33,733 nt of DNA from Nostoc sp. JL33 (GTDB lineage Bacteria; Cyanobacteriota; Cyanobacteriia; Cyanobacteriales; Nostocaceae), in contig NZ_JABXKP010000009.1 of NCBI RefSeq assembly GCF_017114985.1, positions 1 through 33,733 on the forward strand, read 5' to 3'. Within the stretch, counting starts at the first letter, position 1; every line of letters starts with the position of its first letter. Under the pieces are notes generated by a model. It searched no databases and was not told where the DNA came from. It worked only from the letters and a program-made list of their open reading frames with translations. This document shows, in pieces, positions 7,949-16,738 of this stretch. A program made the translations under genes and the position numbers.

Positions 7949-8675
7949 CCATCTGAATTCTTCATCTAAAATATTTTCAGAAATATCTTGACAAATCATT
8001 AAATGAAGTTTAATAAGTTAAATACTAAGGTAGTTTGAAAAAAACTAAATCTAGACGTGAGAAACAAAGAAAGCAAAACTCCGTCGTAGCTGTTGTGAAC
8101 TTGCTACGGCGGAGAAAGGAAAAATTAAAACGCCAAAACGGAGCAGGCTAAATGCTTGCGTCACAAGGATAGAAAGAAAGCAAAAATGAACAAGTAAATT
8201 TACTTTTTATTTTTGACCTTGTACCTTTTACCTTTTACCTAGTCTCCCCTTCGGCGTTTCCTACTGTGCTAGATGTGCAAAATATATAGTTTTTACTTGA
8301 ACAGAAAAGTATTCTAAGGATCATTTTTGATGTATTCTCTGAAAGGCGAAATACAAACAAGTCACCAAAAAAGGTTTATGTGCGACCATTTGGGAGATCG
8401 CTACGGAAAGTCAAAGAAAAAATAAATAAAAAATTTTAGAAAATAAAATCTCCTCTGCGATCAAGAAACGTTCTCGCGTCAAAGTTTGGGGTCGCACCGA
8501 CATTGTGATCCGATTCAGGATTACAGCAAATAATTTTGCGATCGCTATTGACCAATTCTCAAAGCAAACAAAGCGATCGCGTTTTTAACTCAACAATTGT
8601 TGTTAAAAAGTCTTTCCAGGAGGATTCCGGAATTGAATTTTGAATTTGTTAATATATCTCACGTAGGGGTAAATG
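7949..8675. other. 727-base gene-free stretch with hairpins
   Basis: No convincing gene is present. CTCCGTCGTAGC (8079-8090) and GCTACGGCGGAG (8103-8114) form a 12-base stem with one G:T pair, possibly the ankyrin gene terminator. A TACCTTT tandem run lies near 8220-8240. A near-palindrome around AACAATTGTT with flanking TTTTTAAC/GTTAAAAA arms (8583-8610) lies downstream of the ABC gene end and could stop its transcript. Confidence 0.5.
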
Positions 8676-10556
8676 TCAAGCAATTATTCCTTCTTCGACG
8701 TTATCTGTGCCAGTGCGAGCCTCGCGGATGCCTTCCTCGCCGAGATTTTCCGGTATAAATCCACCTGCCTGCATTTTCCATAACCTGTGGTAAGCGCCGC
8801 CGAGTGCCAGCAGTTTGGCGTGGGAACCATCTTCGATAATGCGACCTTTGTCGAACACCAGAATCCGGTCTAGATGGACGATGGTAGATAGCCGATGAGC
8901 CACCACGATCACCGTTTTTCCATTCATTGCTACATCGAGGCTATCCTGGATCGCTTTTTCGGTGATTGAATCAAGGCTAGAGGTGGCTTCATCCAAGATC
9001 AGGATCGGCGCATCTTTGAGGATTACGCGAGCGATCGCAATGCGCTGCCTCTGCCCTCCAGACAGCTTTACACCACGTTCACCCACCAGAGAATCGTAAC
9101 CATCCTTAATTTGGGCGATGAAATCGTGAGCATGAGCCTTTCGCGCCGCCTCGATCACTTCGGAGTCGGTTGCATCCAAGCGCCCGTAACGAATATTTTC
9201 CAGCAACGTCCGATGGAACAGAGACGGATCTTGGGGAATCAAGCTGATCTGGGCGTGTAAAGTATCCTGAGTTATGTCTTGAATATCGACCCCATCAATG
9301 ATAATCTGTCCAGATTGTGGGTCAAACAAACGCAGAATCAGATTGACAAAGCTGGATTTTCCAGAGCCGGATAAACCCACCAGTCCGACACGCTGTCCCG
9401 GTAGGATGGTGACAGAAAGGTTGCTGAAAACTTTCTTCTCGTTCGAGTAGTTGAAATTCACCCGCCGAAACTCAATTTTACCTTGGGTGATTGAGTGTGC
9501 GATCGCGCGATCGCGATCAACCAACTCGTGGGGTTGAACGATGATCAAGACACCATTGGCGACATTACCGACATGTTCAAAAAATTCCAGAAAGCGGCGG
9601 CTCAAATTACGCGCTTCACTGATGATTAACAGCGACAGGCTGGTTGCTACAACGAAGTCAGCAGTAGTGATCGTTCCTTGACTCCAGAGAGAAAGCGAGT
9701 AATATAGGGTGCTGATTTTCAGAATCGCTGCTGAGATGAACTGAAACCAGCGAATTCGCTCCGAGTACCAGTTGGACTGTCTCACCTCTTTGAGTTCGCG
9801 CCTTAATTGCTCATTTAAATAGCGTCGTTCAAAACCGAAACGAGCAAACAGTCGGCTACTAGTGAGATTTGTTACCGAATCTACGATCATGCCAGTTGTC
9901 TCACTTCTTGCGGCTGCGGCTTTCCGGGAGTAAATTCGGCAGCGAGTTGCTAGCCAAAACGAAATACTGATGAAGAGAACAGCCCAGATTCCCACGAGTG
10001 CAGCAAGGGGAGGATAGGCGCGATACAGTATCGTTGTGGCGACGCTATACACAACAATTACTGGCATAAATTCACTAATCATCATTTGCATCGTCTGGGT
10101 AACACCGAGAGAAGTTTCGCTAATCCGATGTGCCAATGCCCCAGAAAAACTGCTGCTCAGGTAGCGATGCGAATGGTGCTGCAAGTATGCATATAGCGAT
10201 CGGACGATGTGCTGTCGGTGGATCGGATGGAGGATCGTCTGCAAGAGTCCAGCCGATCGCCCGAATATCACTTCACCCACACTCAAGCCGATGAACAGCA
10301 TCAGAGGTTGCTTCATGGCATCAAAAATGGGCTGGCTGCCGCTCGTCGATCGCGTCACGCCCCGGATGATCTCGCCAATAGCATAAGGCAGCATAATGCC
10401 ACAGGTTGCATGTATTACCTCCAGGATCACCATTAACACATACCACCAGCGAAACTGGTTAACAAAATAGCAAATGAACCTGAATGGAGTTGATGGCAAA
10501 TTTGGTGCATCAGGAGCACGTTGAAAGGATTTAGATTGTCTAGCCTTTTTCGTCAT
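8676..10556 (-). CDS. ABC exporter, fused permease and ATPase
   Basis: A 626-residue half-transporter of the type I exporter (ABCB/MsbA-like) kind. Six hydrophobic helices lie in 25-330. The ATPase domain follows: Walker A GLSGSGKSS (394-402), signature LSGGQ (498-502), Walker B LILDEAT (518-525) with the catalytic Glu523, and the switch His554 in VAHRLST. All catalytic residues are present, so it should be active as a homodimer. Such proteins export lipids, peptides or drugs; the substrate is not readable. It is the last of four minus-strand genes, 272 bases from the esterase, so it may be co-expressed with the catabolic genes or have its own promoter. Confidence 0.9.
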   Translation of the reverse strand: MTKKARQSKSFQRAPDAPNLPSTPFRFICYFVNQFRWWYVLMVILEVIHATCGIMLPYAIGEIIRGVTRSTSGSQPIFDAMKQPLMLFIGLSVGEVIFGRSAGLLQTILHPIHRQHIVRSLYAYLQHHSHRYLSSSFSGALAHRISETSLGVTQTMQMMISEFMPVIVVYSVATTILYRAYPPLAALVGIWAVLFISISFWLATRCRIYSRKAAAARSETTGMIVDSVTNLTSSRLFARFGFERRYLNEQLRRELKEVRQSNWYSERIRWFQFISAAILKISTLYYSLSLWSQGTITTADFVVATSLSLLIISEARNLSRRFLEFFEHVGNVANGVLIIVQPHELVDRDRAIAHSITQGKIEFRRVNFNYSNEKKVFSNLSVTILPGQRVGLVGLSGSGKSSFVNLILRLFDPQSGQIIIDGVDIQDITQDTLHAQISLIPQDPSLFHRTLLENIRYGRLDATDSEVIEAARKAHAHDFIAQIKDGYDSLVGERGVKLSGGQRQRIAIARVILKDAPILILDEATSSLDSITEKAIQDSLDVAMNGKTVIVVAHRLSTIVHLDRILVFDKGRIIEDGSHAKLLALGGAYHRLWKMQAGGFIPENLGEEGIREARTGTDNVEEGIIA

Positions 10557-10828
10557 GAAAGTCGATCTCTTCGGATTATTTTAGCTGTTATACAAGATAA
10601 AAATGGACGACTGGATAGCCGTCCGGTGGTATTAGGGACTTCTGGCGGTACTCTACTAGTACCGCAAGGCGTAATTCGTAATTCGTATCTGGTGGCGCGA
10701 TCGCAGCATAGACATTAGGCGGGAGTAACGCATCCTGAATGTTGATTTTCTTCGGTATTACAGACTTCGGCGTGAGCGGTCAGTCAAACCTCACAGAATA
10801 TTGCAAGTTAGTTTTTGGACATTTAGCC
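10557..10828. other. Intergenic stretch with small hairpins
   Basis: Between the ABC gene start and the esterase end. It holds a GCGGTAC/GTACCGC hairpin (10645-10665) and a CGTAATTCGTAATTCGTA tandem (about 10669-10686) that recurs near 879 and, reversed, near 28979. The ABC promoter is presumably here but no clear -35/-10 pair stands out. Confidence 0.4.
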
Positions 10829-11500
10829 TCAAGCGACTACAGAAGTTTCACGACGGCTCTGTGAAATTAGCCACTGTTGTAACTTCGGATCGCCGTATAC
10901 CTGATCTGCAATAAAATGATCGCCTTCGGGCAATACTGTCAAATCAACTTTCCCTCCTACTTTGCGTAAGCGCTCAACAAAATTCTCCGTATCCTCAATC
11001 GGCAGATTTTTGTCTTGTCCACCTTGGAATATCTGAACGGGAATGTCTTTGAGTGCAGCTAGTTCGCTTTCTGCTAATGTTTTGGGTACTCGTCCAGACA
11101 CAGGTACCAGACCGGCGAAGCGATCGCCATGCTTTGCAGCGATATGCCAGATCCCCGCCGAGCCTAAGCTAAACCCAGCTAATATCACCCGCGCTGGATC
11201 GACGGGCTGGGAAGCGATCAGTTCATCAATCAAAGCAAGCACATCATCTGCTCGATCTGCCCAAGTCTGTTCAGCCGGAATCTGGGGTGCGGCGAAAACA
11301 TAAGGTAAGGAGTCGGATAAATCTACAAAACGAGGTAGACCCCATTTCAGCAGCACATTCAAATCCGTCCCGCGATCGCGTCCTCCGTGCAGAAACAGCA
11401 CTAAGGGTGCAGGTTGTTTGTTGCCATTGTCAGAAACAGGCGAGAAAAGATAAGGCAAGGAACCATTACTGGTGTCGTAAGAGCGTTGTTCGACAGGCAT
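10829..11500 (-). CDS. Alpha/beta hydrolase, esterase/dienelactone-hydrolase-like
   Basis: A 223-residue alpha/beta hydrolase: oxyanion LFLHGGRDRG (36-44), nucleophile GFSLGSAG (109-116, Ser111), acid Asp163 in GGQDKNLP and His195 in GDHF. It is short, like carboxylesterase/phospholipase-type predicted peptidase-esterases. The start at 11500 is set by AGGAG eight bases upstream; an in-frame start at 11536 lies before that site and is unlikely. The substrate is unknown; lying between an amidohydrolase gene and an ABC exporter gene suggests a role in the same degradative or protective pathway. Confidence 0.8.
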   Translation of the reverse strand: MPVEQRSYDTSNGSLPYLFSPVSDNGNKQPAPLVLFLHGGRDRGTDLNVLLKWGLPRFVDLSDSLPYVFAAPQIPAEQTWADRADDVLALIDELIASQPVDPARVILAGFSLGSAGIWHIAAKHGDRFAGLVPVSGRVPKTLAESELAALKDIPVQIFQGGQDKNLPIEDTENFVERLRKVGGKVDLTVLPEGDHFIADQVYGDPKLQQWLISQSRRETSVVA

Positions 11501-11551
11501 TGTTGTGACTCCTAATTTGATTTTGGCATTGGGCAATTCAATGCAAGGATT

Positions 11552-11700
11552 TTAGATTTTAGATTTTAGATTTTGGATTGGAATTGAATCTAAAATCCAA
11601 AAGCGAACGGCGTGAGCGCTCACGCCGTACTCCTTCTCTACGAGACGCTCCGCGAACGGAGAAGCAAGCTACGCGTAGCGTTCCGCAGGAAAGCCTAAAA
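11552..11700. repeat. Composite repeat: TTTTAGA heptamers, 22-bp palindrome, dispersed palindromic units
   Basis: Tandem TTTAGAT-type heptamers (11552-11580) face their complement AATCTAAAATCC (11586-11599) and can fold back. A perfect 22-base palindrome centred on AGCGCT lies at 11607-11628. Then come the CTCCG/CGGAG and GCTACGCGTAGC units (about 11647-11681) of the palindromic family also seen at 16770, 19477 and 24250. Confidence 0.75.
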
Positions 11701-11713
11701 TCTCAAATTCCTA

Positions 11714-13252
11714 TCACGCCACTATTAGGCTCTTATCTACTTGTTTGGATTCGGTCTTACCTACCTTGGATTCGATCGCTGTACCCTTGAAGAATTCGCG
11801 GTTGGCTTGGGTGTAAAACTTGTAGGGATTAGCGAATACATAGGATTTAAAGTCGGCTTCGGAAATAACGCCTTCTTGCACCAAATCCCAGCTTTCAGCC
11901 AGTGGGGCGGTGAGGTCTGGTACATCCCAGTGACCAACATCAGAGGAATAGATGGCGTTGATCTTGACTCCCAAGGGATTGGCTTTGTCGTTGAATGCCG
12001 CAGCGATCGTGCGATCGTCGGACTCGGAACCAAAGAAGAAACTGTTCACCCAGCGATCGCGGATGTCTTCAGTTGTTTCAATACCTGCTGCTGCAAAATC
12101 CTCCAATTCGCTACCAATCGGCGCACGGCTGTGACGGCTGAATGAAGATCCCAGTACACTCTTGGTTAATTCGTCCTTATCGAGGGAATGCCCTTGAGTA
12201 ATTTCCGCACCGTAGTGCTCAAATATCTCAAACAACTCATCGGCATTTGTCAATGCTGGATTGTAGTTTTGCAGTGCCTTTAAATTGCGCTTGGAGAAGC
12301 GATCCACCAGATGAATGTAGACGTTAGCACCCCAAGCTGCACCACCTTCTAGCATCGCTACACGCAACTGCGGAAAACGCTTGGTAACACCGCCGAAAAA
12401 CAACGCCTTCGCAAAGGCTTCCGAACCATCGGCGAAGTGACCAATATGGTTGTTCATGTAGTTACTCGTAGAGGAGCGTCCAGTCCAACCCTGACTGCCG
12501 TAATGGGTGGTGACGGGTACGCCTAGTTCCACGACTTTAGCCCAGAAGGGATCGTAGTCGTATTCACTATCTAGTCCGTAGAAGTCGATATAAGAAGCAT
12601 ACTTGGCGATTTCAGGGAATTTATCAGCTGGATATTTATCAGCGATCGCTTTGATTGGCCGTTTCACACCACCAGTAATATTAATTACTTTTAATCCCAG
12701 TGTTTTAACGGCAAACTCTAGCTCCTCAATGCCTTCTTGGGGATTGGTCAAGGGAATGCCAGCCACGGGTGTCAGGCGATCGCTATATTTGCGGTAGATA
12801 TCAGCATGATAGTGATTAACCGCACGTTGCAGCGCTTGACGATTCTCTGGGCTAGCTCCAGCCGGTGCCAAGACATTGTTGGGAAACAGCACTGAATAGT
12901 CTGACCCCTGCTCCGCCTGACGCTCATATAGGAGTCCGGGGAGGGTATAAGTAGCAAGATCCAGGGTGTTTTTGGTGACTCTAGCCCACCAAGGCGATCG
13001 GATTGTCCGGTTGTAATGACGTTCTTCAGGAGTTTGTTGATACCAGTCTTTACCGTCACTTTTGGAGTTGAGACGGGAGGCTTCGGTCTTGCGTAATTCG
13101 TCTACAAGTTTCACGCCGCCGTAATTGGCGATGTAATCCTCAAATGCTGGGGTGAAATCATTGGTGTGAACGTCGGTGTCAATTACTGGATAATCGAGGG
13201 TTGCTTTGATTGCGGCAGAGCGTGAGGTCTTTAATCGGCTATATTCACTCAT
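11714..13252 (-). CDS. Amidohydrolase family protein (ACMSD/amidohydrolase-2 type)
   Basis: A 512-residue TIM-barrel metal hydrolase or decarboxylase. The metal-binding DTDVH motif (Asp27, His29) starts the barrel; TTHYGSQGW supplies a further His, and LEGGAAWGANVYIHLVDRFSKR plus SSDVGHWDVPD near the C-terminus match the amidohydrolase-2 branch that includes ACMSD and related decarboxylases. At 512 residues it is longer than typical ACMSD. The start has AAGGAA six bases upstream. It follows the LLM monooxygenase gene on the same strand with 239 bases between them. I infer a pathway in which the monooxygenase product is hydrolysed or decarboxylated; the substrate is unknown. Confidence 0.82.
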   Translation of the reverse strand: MSEYSRLKTSRSAAIKATLDYPVIDTDVHTNDFTPAFEDYIANYGGVKLVDELRKTEASRLNSKSDGKDWYQQTPEERHYNRTIRSPWWARVTKNTLDLATYTLPGLLYERQAEQGSDYSVLFPNNVLAPAGASPENRQALQRAVNHYHADIYRKYSDRLTPVAGIPLTNPQEGIEELEFAVKTLGLKVINITGGVKRPIKAIADKYPADKFPEIAKYASYIDFYGLDSEYDYDPFWAKVVELGVPVTTHYGSQGWTGRSSTSNYMNNHIGHFADGSEAFAKALFFGGVTKRFPQLRVAMLEGGAAWGANVYIHLVDRFSKRNLKALQNYNPALTNADELFEIFEHYGAEITQGHSLDKDELTKSVLGSSFSRHSRAPIGSELEDFAAAGIETTEDIRDRWVNSFFFGSESDDRTIAAAFNDKANPLGVKINAIYSSDVGHWDVPDLTAPLAESWDLVQEGVISEADFKSYVFANPYKFYTQANREFFKGTAIESKVGKTESKQVDKSLIVA

Positions 13253-13491
13253 GTTTTTTCCTTGCCTACGGCAGATTACGCGAACAAAAAATTACAGGGT
13301 TTTTCCTAGCATCCAATGTTGCTATTGACAAATAGATTTTTTGTAGAAACGGCGATTTATCGCGTCTCTCTACAATTTTCCGTAAGGCGGCGATCTACAG
13401 AAGGTACGCTTTAAAAGGTATGGCTTCAGCATCTGTGAAAAATTCATTTACACTACAGCACTCTAAACACAGTGCAGATATGAAAAGTCAT
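13253..13491. repeat. Intergenic repeat with GCGATTTATCGCGTC palindrome
   Basis: Positions 13343-13371 (GTAG, then an imperfect palindrome, then CTAC) are a diverged copy of the palindrome at 31086-31105, which in Nostoc-type genomes occurs as GTAGAGACGCGATTAATCGC. The rest shows nothing else of note. Confidence 0.55.
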
Positions 13492-14856
13492 TTACGCCAA
13501 CACCAATCTCTCATCCACTTGTTTGGCAGCAAAACGATTGCCCGGACGACGCAACCCCAGGTTTTCACGCAAGGTACTGCCTTCGTATTCGGTACGGAAC
13601 AGTCCGCGTTTCTGGAGGACGGGAACGACTAGGTTAACGAAGTCATCTAATCCTGTGGGAAGGATTGGCGGCATGATATTAAAGCCATCTGCCGCACCGT
13701 TGTTGAACCATTCTTCTAGCTGGTCGGCAATGGTTTCAGGAGTACCAAGTATGGTGCGATGACCTCGTGCGGTGGCAAGAGAGAGATACAACTGGCGCAG
13801 TGTGAGAGTTCCACGAGTAGCCAAATCTCTGACTAGTTTGAGACGGCTCTTGTTAGTGTTGGTATCGCTAGGCAGTTCGGGAGCTACATCATCTAAAGAA
13901 TATTTAGATAGATCCACACCTTTGTAATAGTTCTTTAAAATATCCCAGGCGACATCGGGATGAATTAACGATTGCAGGAATTCGTACTTCTCTTGAGCTT
14001 CTGATTCGGTACGGCCAATGATTGGGAAAGCACCAGGCATGATTTTTAGATCGTCTGGCGATCGCCCATATTGTGCCAGCCTACCTTTTATGTCAGTATA
14101 AAATTCCTGTGCATCAGCTAGGGTTTGATTGGCGGTGAAAATTACCTCGGCAGTGCGTGCAGCCAAGTCCCGTCCCGATTCGGAGGCTCCAGCCTGAACG
14201 ATCACCGGATAACCTTGGGGCGGACGACCGACGTTCAAAGGCCCTTTTACAGAAAAATATTTGCCCTTGTGGTTGAGTGTATGTAGTTTATCTGGGTCGA
14301 AATAGACGCCAGATTCTTTGTCACGGATGAAGGCATCGTCTTCCCAGCTATCCCACAATCCTTTCACCACTTCCACAAACTCTTCAGCACGTTCATAACG
14401 CTGGCTGTGTTCCGGGTGATGCTCAAGGCCAAAATTACGTGCAGCATTCTCATTGCCCGTGGTGACTACATTCCACCCTGCCCGACCCTTACTCAAGTAG
14501 TCCAGCGAGGCAAATTTACGTGCCAGGGTGTAAGGTTCTTCATAGGTGGTCGAGGCGGTGGAAATGAAGCCGATGTTTTCGGTCACGGAGGACAAGGCCG
14601 AGAAGAGAGTAACCGGCTCGAAATGGGCGATTTTACCGTTGCGATGCTGAGTTTCTGGAGCGCCGCCCCAGACTCCTGGGCTATCCGCCAGGAAAACTGC
14701 ATCGAATAAGCCACGTTGGGCGGTCTGGGTAATTTCCTTGTAATGCTCGAAATTCAGACCACCATCTGCTTGTGAATCGGGGTGTCGCCAAGCAGAGACA
14801 TGATGCCCCGTGGCTTGAATGAATGCACCTAAACGAAACTTACCTGTTGTACTCAT
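13492..14856 (-). CDS. LLM-class flavin-dependent monooxygenase (NtaA/SnaA/DszA type)
   Basis: A 454-residue bacterial-luciferase-like TIM barrel. FRLGAFIQATGHHVSAWRHPD at the start, DAVFLADSPGVWGG, the substrate/flavin region GWNVVTTGNENAARNFG and the long insertion HKGKYFSVKGPLNVGRPPQG then PVIVQAGASESGRDLAA are diagnostic of the nitrilotriacetate monooxygenase A / pristinamycin synthase A / dibenzothiophene-sulfone monooxygenase group. These use reduced FMN from a partner reductase to oxidise C-N or C-S compounds. No flavin reductase gene is in the window. It is the first of four minus-strand genes; a candidate operator lies upstream. In cyanobacteria such enzymes often serve alternative sulfur sources, which is only inference here. 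Confidence 0.88.
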   Translation of the reverse strand: MSTTGKFRLGAFIQATGHHVSAWRHPDSQADGGLNFEHYKEITQTAQRGLFDAVFLADSPGVWGGAPETQHRNGKIAHFEPVTLFSALSSVTENIGFISTASTTYEEPYTLARKFASLDYLSKGRAGWNVVTTGNENAARNFGLEHHPEHSQRYERAEEFVEVVKGLWDSWEDDAFIRDKESGVYFDPDKLHTLNHKGKYFSVKGPLNVGRPPQGYPVIVQAGASESGRDLAARTAEVIFTANQTLADAQEFYTDIKGRLAQYGRSPDDLKIMPGAFPIIGRTESEAQEKYEFLQSLIHPDVAWDILKNYYKGVDLSKYSLDDVAPELPSDTNTNKSRLKLVRDLATRGTLTLRQLYLSLATARGHRTILGTPETIADQLEEWFNNGAADGFNIMPPILPTGLDDFVNLVVPVLQKRGLFRTEYEGSTLRENLGLRRPGNRFAAKQVDERLVLA

Positions 14857-14881
14857 CTGCTTTTTTCTTTTCTATAGTGCG

Positions 14882-14912
14882 TTAGCGGTAGCTCTACGGT
14901 CGGTATCGCTAA
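14882..14912 (-). promoter_or_regulatory. Inverted repeat upstream of the monooxygenase gene
   Basis: TTAGCGGTA (14882-14890) and TATCGCTAA (14904-14912) are reverse complements with one mismatch, 26 bases before the start codon. It could be an operator or a leader hairpin; the TTAGCG arm also resembles the dispersed repeat family. Confidence 0.4.
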
Positions 14913-14932
14913 TTTGCGTATAGCTACGTCAG

Positions 14933-15241
14933 TTATGATTTGACTGCTATTGCGATCGCTTGGTTAATTCCTAACTGCTCAAATGCCTGACAAATCTTGG
15001 CAAGTGACTTATCCACTGACATCCGCCCAAAAAATACAAGGTATGGCGGAGCGATAAAATCATCTCCCCATAAAACTTTGAGGTACTCGTGTCTAGCTCT
15101 GAGGTATTCACCTCTTGCTAGATAGTGAATGTAATAATGCAATACTTTGGCGGCAACTAAACTTGTGCTTCTGTTGCCTGCTAATTGCTCTACAAGGAAT
15201 GAAATAACCGAACTGTAAGTAAGGTTAATACCACCGCAGAA
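14933..15241 (-). pseudogene. Open frame without a proper start, probable gene remnant
   Basis: A frame of about 103 codons stays open from a TAG at 15242-15244 to the stop at 14933. The peptide looks protein-like (SVISFLVEQLAGNRSTSLVA, then KVLHYYIHYLARGEYLRARH, then PPYLVFFGRMSVDKSLAKIC) but has no ATG or GTG near its beginning; the only start is a TTG at 15142 inside it. I do not recognise the family. I read it as the C-terminal remnant of a lost gene, or less likely a 69-residue protein from the TTG. Confidence 0.4.
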
Positions 15242-15447
15242 CTAGGGATGCTACTGCTTGGCGCTCGAATTACCATAAATTTATTTAGTAATCTGACTCC
15301 GCAGATTGAGTTTACACAATCGATACAAAAAAATATGTGTTGGTAATCACAATAATATGAAATACTAATTATTAGTTTCTCGAATATTAAGTATTGCAAA
15401 CTAATTTAGGATTTTGGGAACGAGGTAATTGATGCAAGAGGTGAGTT

Positions 15448-15828
15448 ATGGATGCTGAAGAGTTGCTCAAGCGTTATGCTGCTGGGGAGAGAGACTTTAG
15501 TGGGATTAATTTGGAAGAGGCTGATCTGAGTGGGGCTAACCTAAGCGGGGCTAACATGAGTCGAGCTAATCTGTTGGCAGCTAATTTGAGTGGGGCTAAT
15601 TTGAGTGGGGCTAATCTCAGCTATGCCAAATTGAGTCTGGCTAGGTTGACTGGTGCTAATTTGGAGGGTGCTAACGTGACTAATGCTTCTATAGTTGGTG
15701 CCAGTTTGGAAAATGCTAACCTCAAAGGAGCTATTGGTAATTTCGGTCATGCCCACGGGGCTTTGTTCCAAAATACTATTTTGTCCAATGGTGAAATTAT
15801 CGTCGATCCAGAGATTATTGAAGGCTAA
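15448..15828 (+). CDS. Pentapeptide-repeat protein with MDAEEL cap
   Basis: A 126-residue protein. After an N-terminal cap MDAEELLKRYAAGERDFSGI come about 14 pentapeptides of the A(D/N)LSG type (residues 20-97), which fold as a right-handed beta helix, and a short C-terminal non-repeat part. AGAGG lies seven bases before the ATG. The cap and layout match the protein at 25536, so the two are paralogs. No signal peptide is present. Pentapeptide proteins in cyanobacteria are numerous and mostly of unknown role. DNA repeats within the array (GGGGCTAA) make slippage likely. Confidence 0.9.
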   Translation: MDAEELLKRYAAGERDFSGINLEEADLSGANLSGANMSRANLLAANLSGANLSGANLSYAKLSLARLTGANLEGANVTNASIVGASLENANLKGAIGNFGHAHGALFQNTILSNGEIIVDPEIIEG

Positions 15829-15933
15829 AAAATTATCGTTTTTTTATCAGCCAATAGGGGGCTACTCAATAAGGATTGTCATATCTCTTTGTCTTTAAGC
15901 TGTACTTTTTACCTATTCACTTGGAACATTATT

Positions 15934-16016
15934 TAAATTACTTTTAAAAAATCTTAATCTTTCTCAACTAAGTTTAAAAAATCTTGGGATTGAGTTAACA
16001 ATTAAAAGCGATCGCT
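15934..16016. repeat. Diverged direct repeat A, AT-rich, ends at HIP1
   Basis: About 83 bases homologous by eye to 16969-17053: TAAATTACTTTT, CTTAAT, CAACTAA, AAATCTTGG, ATTGAGTT and GCGATCGCT occur in the same order. The two copies bracket 950 bases of gene remnants. Copy B lies about 80 bases before a membrane-protein gene, so this may be a displaced duplicate of its promoter region. Confidence 0.65.
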
Positions 16017-16131
16017 TGCCGACGTTTAGACCTGAGTTTTTGGGCGCGATCGAGTATCTCTACAATTTGTCGCTGTTCTTCTAAGGTGGAACTGGAATCA
16101 GAATCTCTGAAGCTCCAGACTTGGTGATACC
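15995..16131 (-). pseudogene. HsdS (type I restriction specificity subunit) fragment, frameshifted
   Basis: On the minus strand, TLEEQRQIVEILDRAQKLRS followed by KRRQAIA is the conserved helix after a target recognition domain in HsdS. Just upstream another frame reads ITKSGASEILIPVPP, which normally runs straight into LEEQ; a one-base loss near 16086 breaks the frame. Only about 45 codons remain and the fragment ends in the HIP1 repeat, so it is a dead relic of a type I restriction system. Confidence 0.72.
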
Positions 16132-16210
16132 GCGTGTAGTACCACTAATCATGCGTGTCAACTTAAGCTTTGGCGAATGGAATTGCCTGCGGCACACTGC
16201 GTGAACGCGG

Positions 16211-16292
16211 CTACACAAACAAAGTCCACCTCCGTGGACTAATACACTCATCAAGGATTCTTAACCCACGGAGGTGGGTTTTGCTTGTGTAG
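16211..16292. repeat. Large imperfect palindrome, 27-base arms
   Basis: Arms 16211-16237 and 16266-16292 are reverse complements with about 3 mismatches; the inner loop is 28 bases. Flanking GCGG and CCGC extend the pairing slightly. It has the look of the palindromic elements common between genes in Nostoc relatives. Confidence 0.75.
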
Positions 16293-16388
16293 ACGCGGTT
16301 TCTAACCGCCCTTTTAATGTTAAGTTGACACCAATGACCACTAATAGAGTTCGGAGAAATCACTTCAGCATTCCCTGCTGAATCTCCA

Positions 16389-16590
16389 TCAACCTTGTAA
16401 AATTTGAGCAGCAGTCAACTTTAGATCAGCAAATACCAGCGTTGCGATCGCGCTATCTCCTAGATACACCTTCTCCTCATAAAAACCCTCTACCCATTCC
16501 AGAACCGTCACTCGCTGTTGTATCGGATCAACAATCCAATACTCAGCAATACCCGCGATGCTCCACTGCCAATACTTCTCGGATAAGCAT
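16389..16590 (-). pseudogene. Uma2-family endonuclease fragment (C-terminal part)
   Basis: The minus strand reads GIAEYWIVDPIQQRVTVLEW followed by VEGFYEEKVYLGDSAIATLV and FADLKLTAAQILQG then a stop at 16389. This is the C-terminal third of the Uma2 (DUF820) family, a PD-(D/E)XK-like fold greatly expanded in cyanobacteria; the E-Y-W signature with its catalytic Glu is included. The N-terminal two thirds are missing: upstream of about 16560 the frame no longer matches. It is therefore a remnant. Confidence 0.8.
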
Positions 16591-16738
16591 TAAGTAGTAC
16601 TGAGAATGTTGAAAATATAAATTGTTGTAGTTCTGCAATCGCGGCTTGTAGATGCTGATTTATTATTGTTCGCTGTTAGACAGATATACCCCTCAGTATT
16701 ATCTCGTAGTTATTTTTAGAAATCAAATATGATTCCTA

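Noticed and set aside
8340..8433. 31-codon frame starting at an ATG in the gap after the ankyrin gene
   Set aside because: Too short, Lys-rich at the end because of the AT-rich DNA, and without a ribosome binding site.
11741..12145. Plus-strand frame of 134 codons
   Set aside because: Antisense shadow of the amidohydrolase; no independent motif.
15190..15399. Minus-strand 69-codon frame
   Set aside because: Low-complexity sequence with no recognisable motif, and it overlaps the better-supported remnant frame at 14933-15241.
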